IMG/VR virus record: IMGVR_UViG_3300017719_005669
Span: 1-26,067 of that record
Source of the DNA: a virus
Strand: one strand, 5' to 3'
DNA length: 26,067 bases
Shown: one piece after another, positions 24,858 to 26,067 of the stretch
How positions within the stretch are numbered: position 1 is the first letter of the stretch
How the letters are laid out: each line of letters opens with the position of its first letter
Made by a program: the position numbers and the translations under genes
Notes under the pieces: generated by a model
Told to the model about the DNA's origin: nothing
Seen by the model: only the letters and a program-made list of their open reading frames with translations
The model's database searches: none

Positions 24858-26067
24858 TAGTTACCTTGGTAATATTAATGTAAAACGGGATGGCGTACAA
24901 CAACAATGGACTGAAGAGCAAGTTGTTGAGTATGCCAAGTGTATGAAAGACCCTTCGTATTTCGCAAGGAAATATGTCAAAATCATATCACTCGACAAAG
25001 GTCTCGTCAACTTTGACCTTTATCCGTATCAGGAAAATATGTTCAACCATTTTAATGATAATCGTTTCTCGATTGTCCTCGCCTGTCGACAGAGCGGTAA
25101 GAGTATTTCATCTGTTGTTTATCTATTATGGTATGCTGTATTTCACCCTGAGAAGACGATTGCTGTACTCGCTAACAAAGGCGCCACAGCAAGAGAGATG
25201 CTCGCCCGAGTTACCTTGGCGCTTGAGAATCTACCGTTCTTTCTACAGCCAGGTTGCCGTGCTCTTAACAAAGGTTCAATCGAGTTTAGTAATAACAGTC
25301 GCATTATTGCTGCTGCCACTAGTGGTTCTTCTATTCGTGGTATGTCTGTTAACCTGCTGTTTCTCGACGAGTTTGCGTTCGTTGAGCGTGCTGCTGAGTT
25401 CTACACTTCAACCTATCCTGTTATCTCTTCTGGTAAAGACACGAAAGTTATCATCACCTCTACGGCGAACGGAATTGGAAATACCTTTCATAAGATCTGG
25501 GAAGGTGCTGTACAGAAAGTCAATGAGTACAAAGCATTCACGGTAAACTGGTGGGACGTTCCTGGGCGAGACGAAGAATGGAAACGCCAAACGATATCCA
25601 ACACATCTCAGATGCAGTTCGATCAGGAATTCGGAAACACGTTCTTCGGAACGGGGGATACTTTGATTGGGGCAGAAACCCTATTGAATCTTAGAGCACT
25701 GCCACCAACCAAAGTATTGGAGAATGGTTGCCTCAACGTATACGAAGAAACACAACCCAATCATGAATATCTCATGACTGTTGACGTAGCGAAAGGAAGA
25801 GGACAGGACTATTCGACTTTTACAGTTATCGACATTGCCACACGCCCGTTTCGTCAGGTCGCTGCGTATCGGAACAACACTATTTCTCCAATACTCTTCC
25901 CTGATATTATATATAAAATCGCGAAAGCGTACAACAATGCATACGTTGTAATTGAGTCGAACGATCAGGGCGCAGTCGTGTGCAACGGTCTGTACTACGA
26001 TCTGGAATACGAAAATGTGCACGTAGAGTCTGCCGTAAAGGCGAACGCCATTGGTATTGAGATGACA
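24835..26067 (+). CDS. 17: Terminase large subunit (T4 gp17-like), truncated by window end
   Basis: The first 411 codons of the packaging motor ATPase-nuclease are present; T4 gp17 has 610. Visible motifs are Walker A ACRQSGKS (residues 83-90), Walker B LLFLDE (Asp178, Glu179) and coupling motif TSTANG (208-213). The start of the RNase H-like nuclease domain, VDVAKGRGQDYS, contains Asp317 and Asp325. VIESND (Glu374) fits the position of the second metal-binding acid; the third would lie past the window. ATG 24835 (MLAIRMNDSY) is preferred over ATG 24850 because GAGAAGG (24822-24828) stands 6 bases before it. In T4 the protein docks on the portal and pumps DNA with ATP energy, then makes headful cuts. 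No intron or inserted endonuclease is seen in the visible part. Confidence 0.96.
   Translation, partial: MLAIRMNDSYLGNINVKRDGVQQQWTEEQVVEYAKCMKDPSYFARKYVKIISLDKGLVNFDLYPYQENMFNHFNDNRFSIVLACRQSGKSISSVVYLLWYAVFHPEKTIAVLANKGATAREMLARVTLALENLPFFLQPGCRALNKGSIEFSNNSRIIAAATSGSSIRGMSVNLLFLDEFAFVERAAEFYTSTYPVISSGKDTKVIITSTANGIGNTFHKIWEGAVQKVNEYKAFTVNWWDVPGRDEEWKRQTISNTSQMQFDQEFGNTFFGTGDTLIGAETLLNLRALPPTKVLENGCLNVYEETQPNHEYLMTVDVAKGRGQDYSTFTVIDIATRPFRQVAAYRNNTISPILFPDIIYKIAKAYNNAYVVIESNDQGAVVCNGLYYDLEYENVHVESAVKANAIGIEMT

Noticed and set aside
24974-25546. A 190-codon plus-strand frame inside the terminase
   Set aside because: It lies in another frame of the gp17 gene, whose Walker and nuclease motifs are intact in the correct frame. 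The alternative product is a Leu/Ser-rich shadow.
1-26067. tRNA genes, insertion sequences, integrase or attachment sites
   Set aside because: No tRNA-like cloverleaf, transposase-type protein or terminal inverted repeats were recognised; the sequence is almost fully occupied by structural genes.

Overview
The window is part of the late, structural region of a T4-like (myovirus-type) bacteriophage genome. The clearest anchors are at the right end: a small terminase resembling T4 gp16, followed by an overlapping large terminase resembling T4 gp17 that runs off the window. Three exact copies of TATAAATA, the T4 late-promoter consensus, sit in front of structural genes. All genes lie on the + strand. 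The 'DGRY' fiber modules, the 'ISxYYxG...PTSGxIxxSDFY' protein and the Calx-beta-like structural protein resemble families common in marine T4-like phages. The host cannot be read from the sequence; a marine proteobacterium is a reasonable guess.

Layout: (1) 7-1797, a protein with an inserted seven-repeat beta-propeller and a C-terminal lectin-like domain, whose true N-terminus is not visible. (2) Late promoter, then 1843-3135, an unrecognised beta-rich protein, followed by a strong UUCG-loop terminator. (3) Late promoter, then a giant fiber gene: a 3,616-codon frame (3239-14089) ending in TGA, with the same frame staying open beyond it into an S74 chaperone domain ending at 15019. The whole unit would be about 3,925 residues. 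(4) 15023-15814, a smaller structural or fiber-like protein. (5) Late promoter, then a second repetitive fiber gene (15857-18727). Its N-terminus is paralogous to that of the giant fiber and its C-terminus resembles the lambda gpJ (DUF1983-type) tip domain. (6) Two small paralogous proteins beginning MSYG (18724-19062 and 19064-20134), the second with a Pro/Glu repeat tail. (7) A tail-fiber assembly chaperone-like gene (20163-20621). (8) A 1,286-residue virion protein with Calx-beta-like repeats (20625-24485). (9) The terminase pair.

How the genes fit together: most of the window (roughly 3.2-20.6 kb) appears to build host-recognition fibers. Two fibers probably use the same docking domain, with small accessory tip or adhesin proteins and a dedicated assembly chaperone. 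The 1,286-residue protein probably belongs to the tail or baseplate, and the terminase genes package DNA into the head. Tight spacing and 4- to 23-base overlaps suggest co-transcription in late infection.

The most notable points are the in-frame TGA separating the giant fiber from its own chaperone, the exact 18- and 79-residue coiled-coil periodicities, the shared N-terminal domain of two different fibers, the siphophage-like gpJ tip on a T4-like phage fiber, and two apparent cases of one domain nested inside an Ig-like or Calx-beta-like fold.
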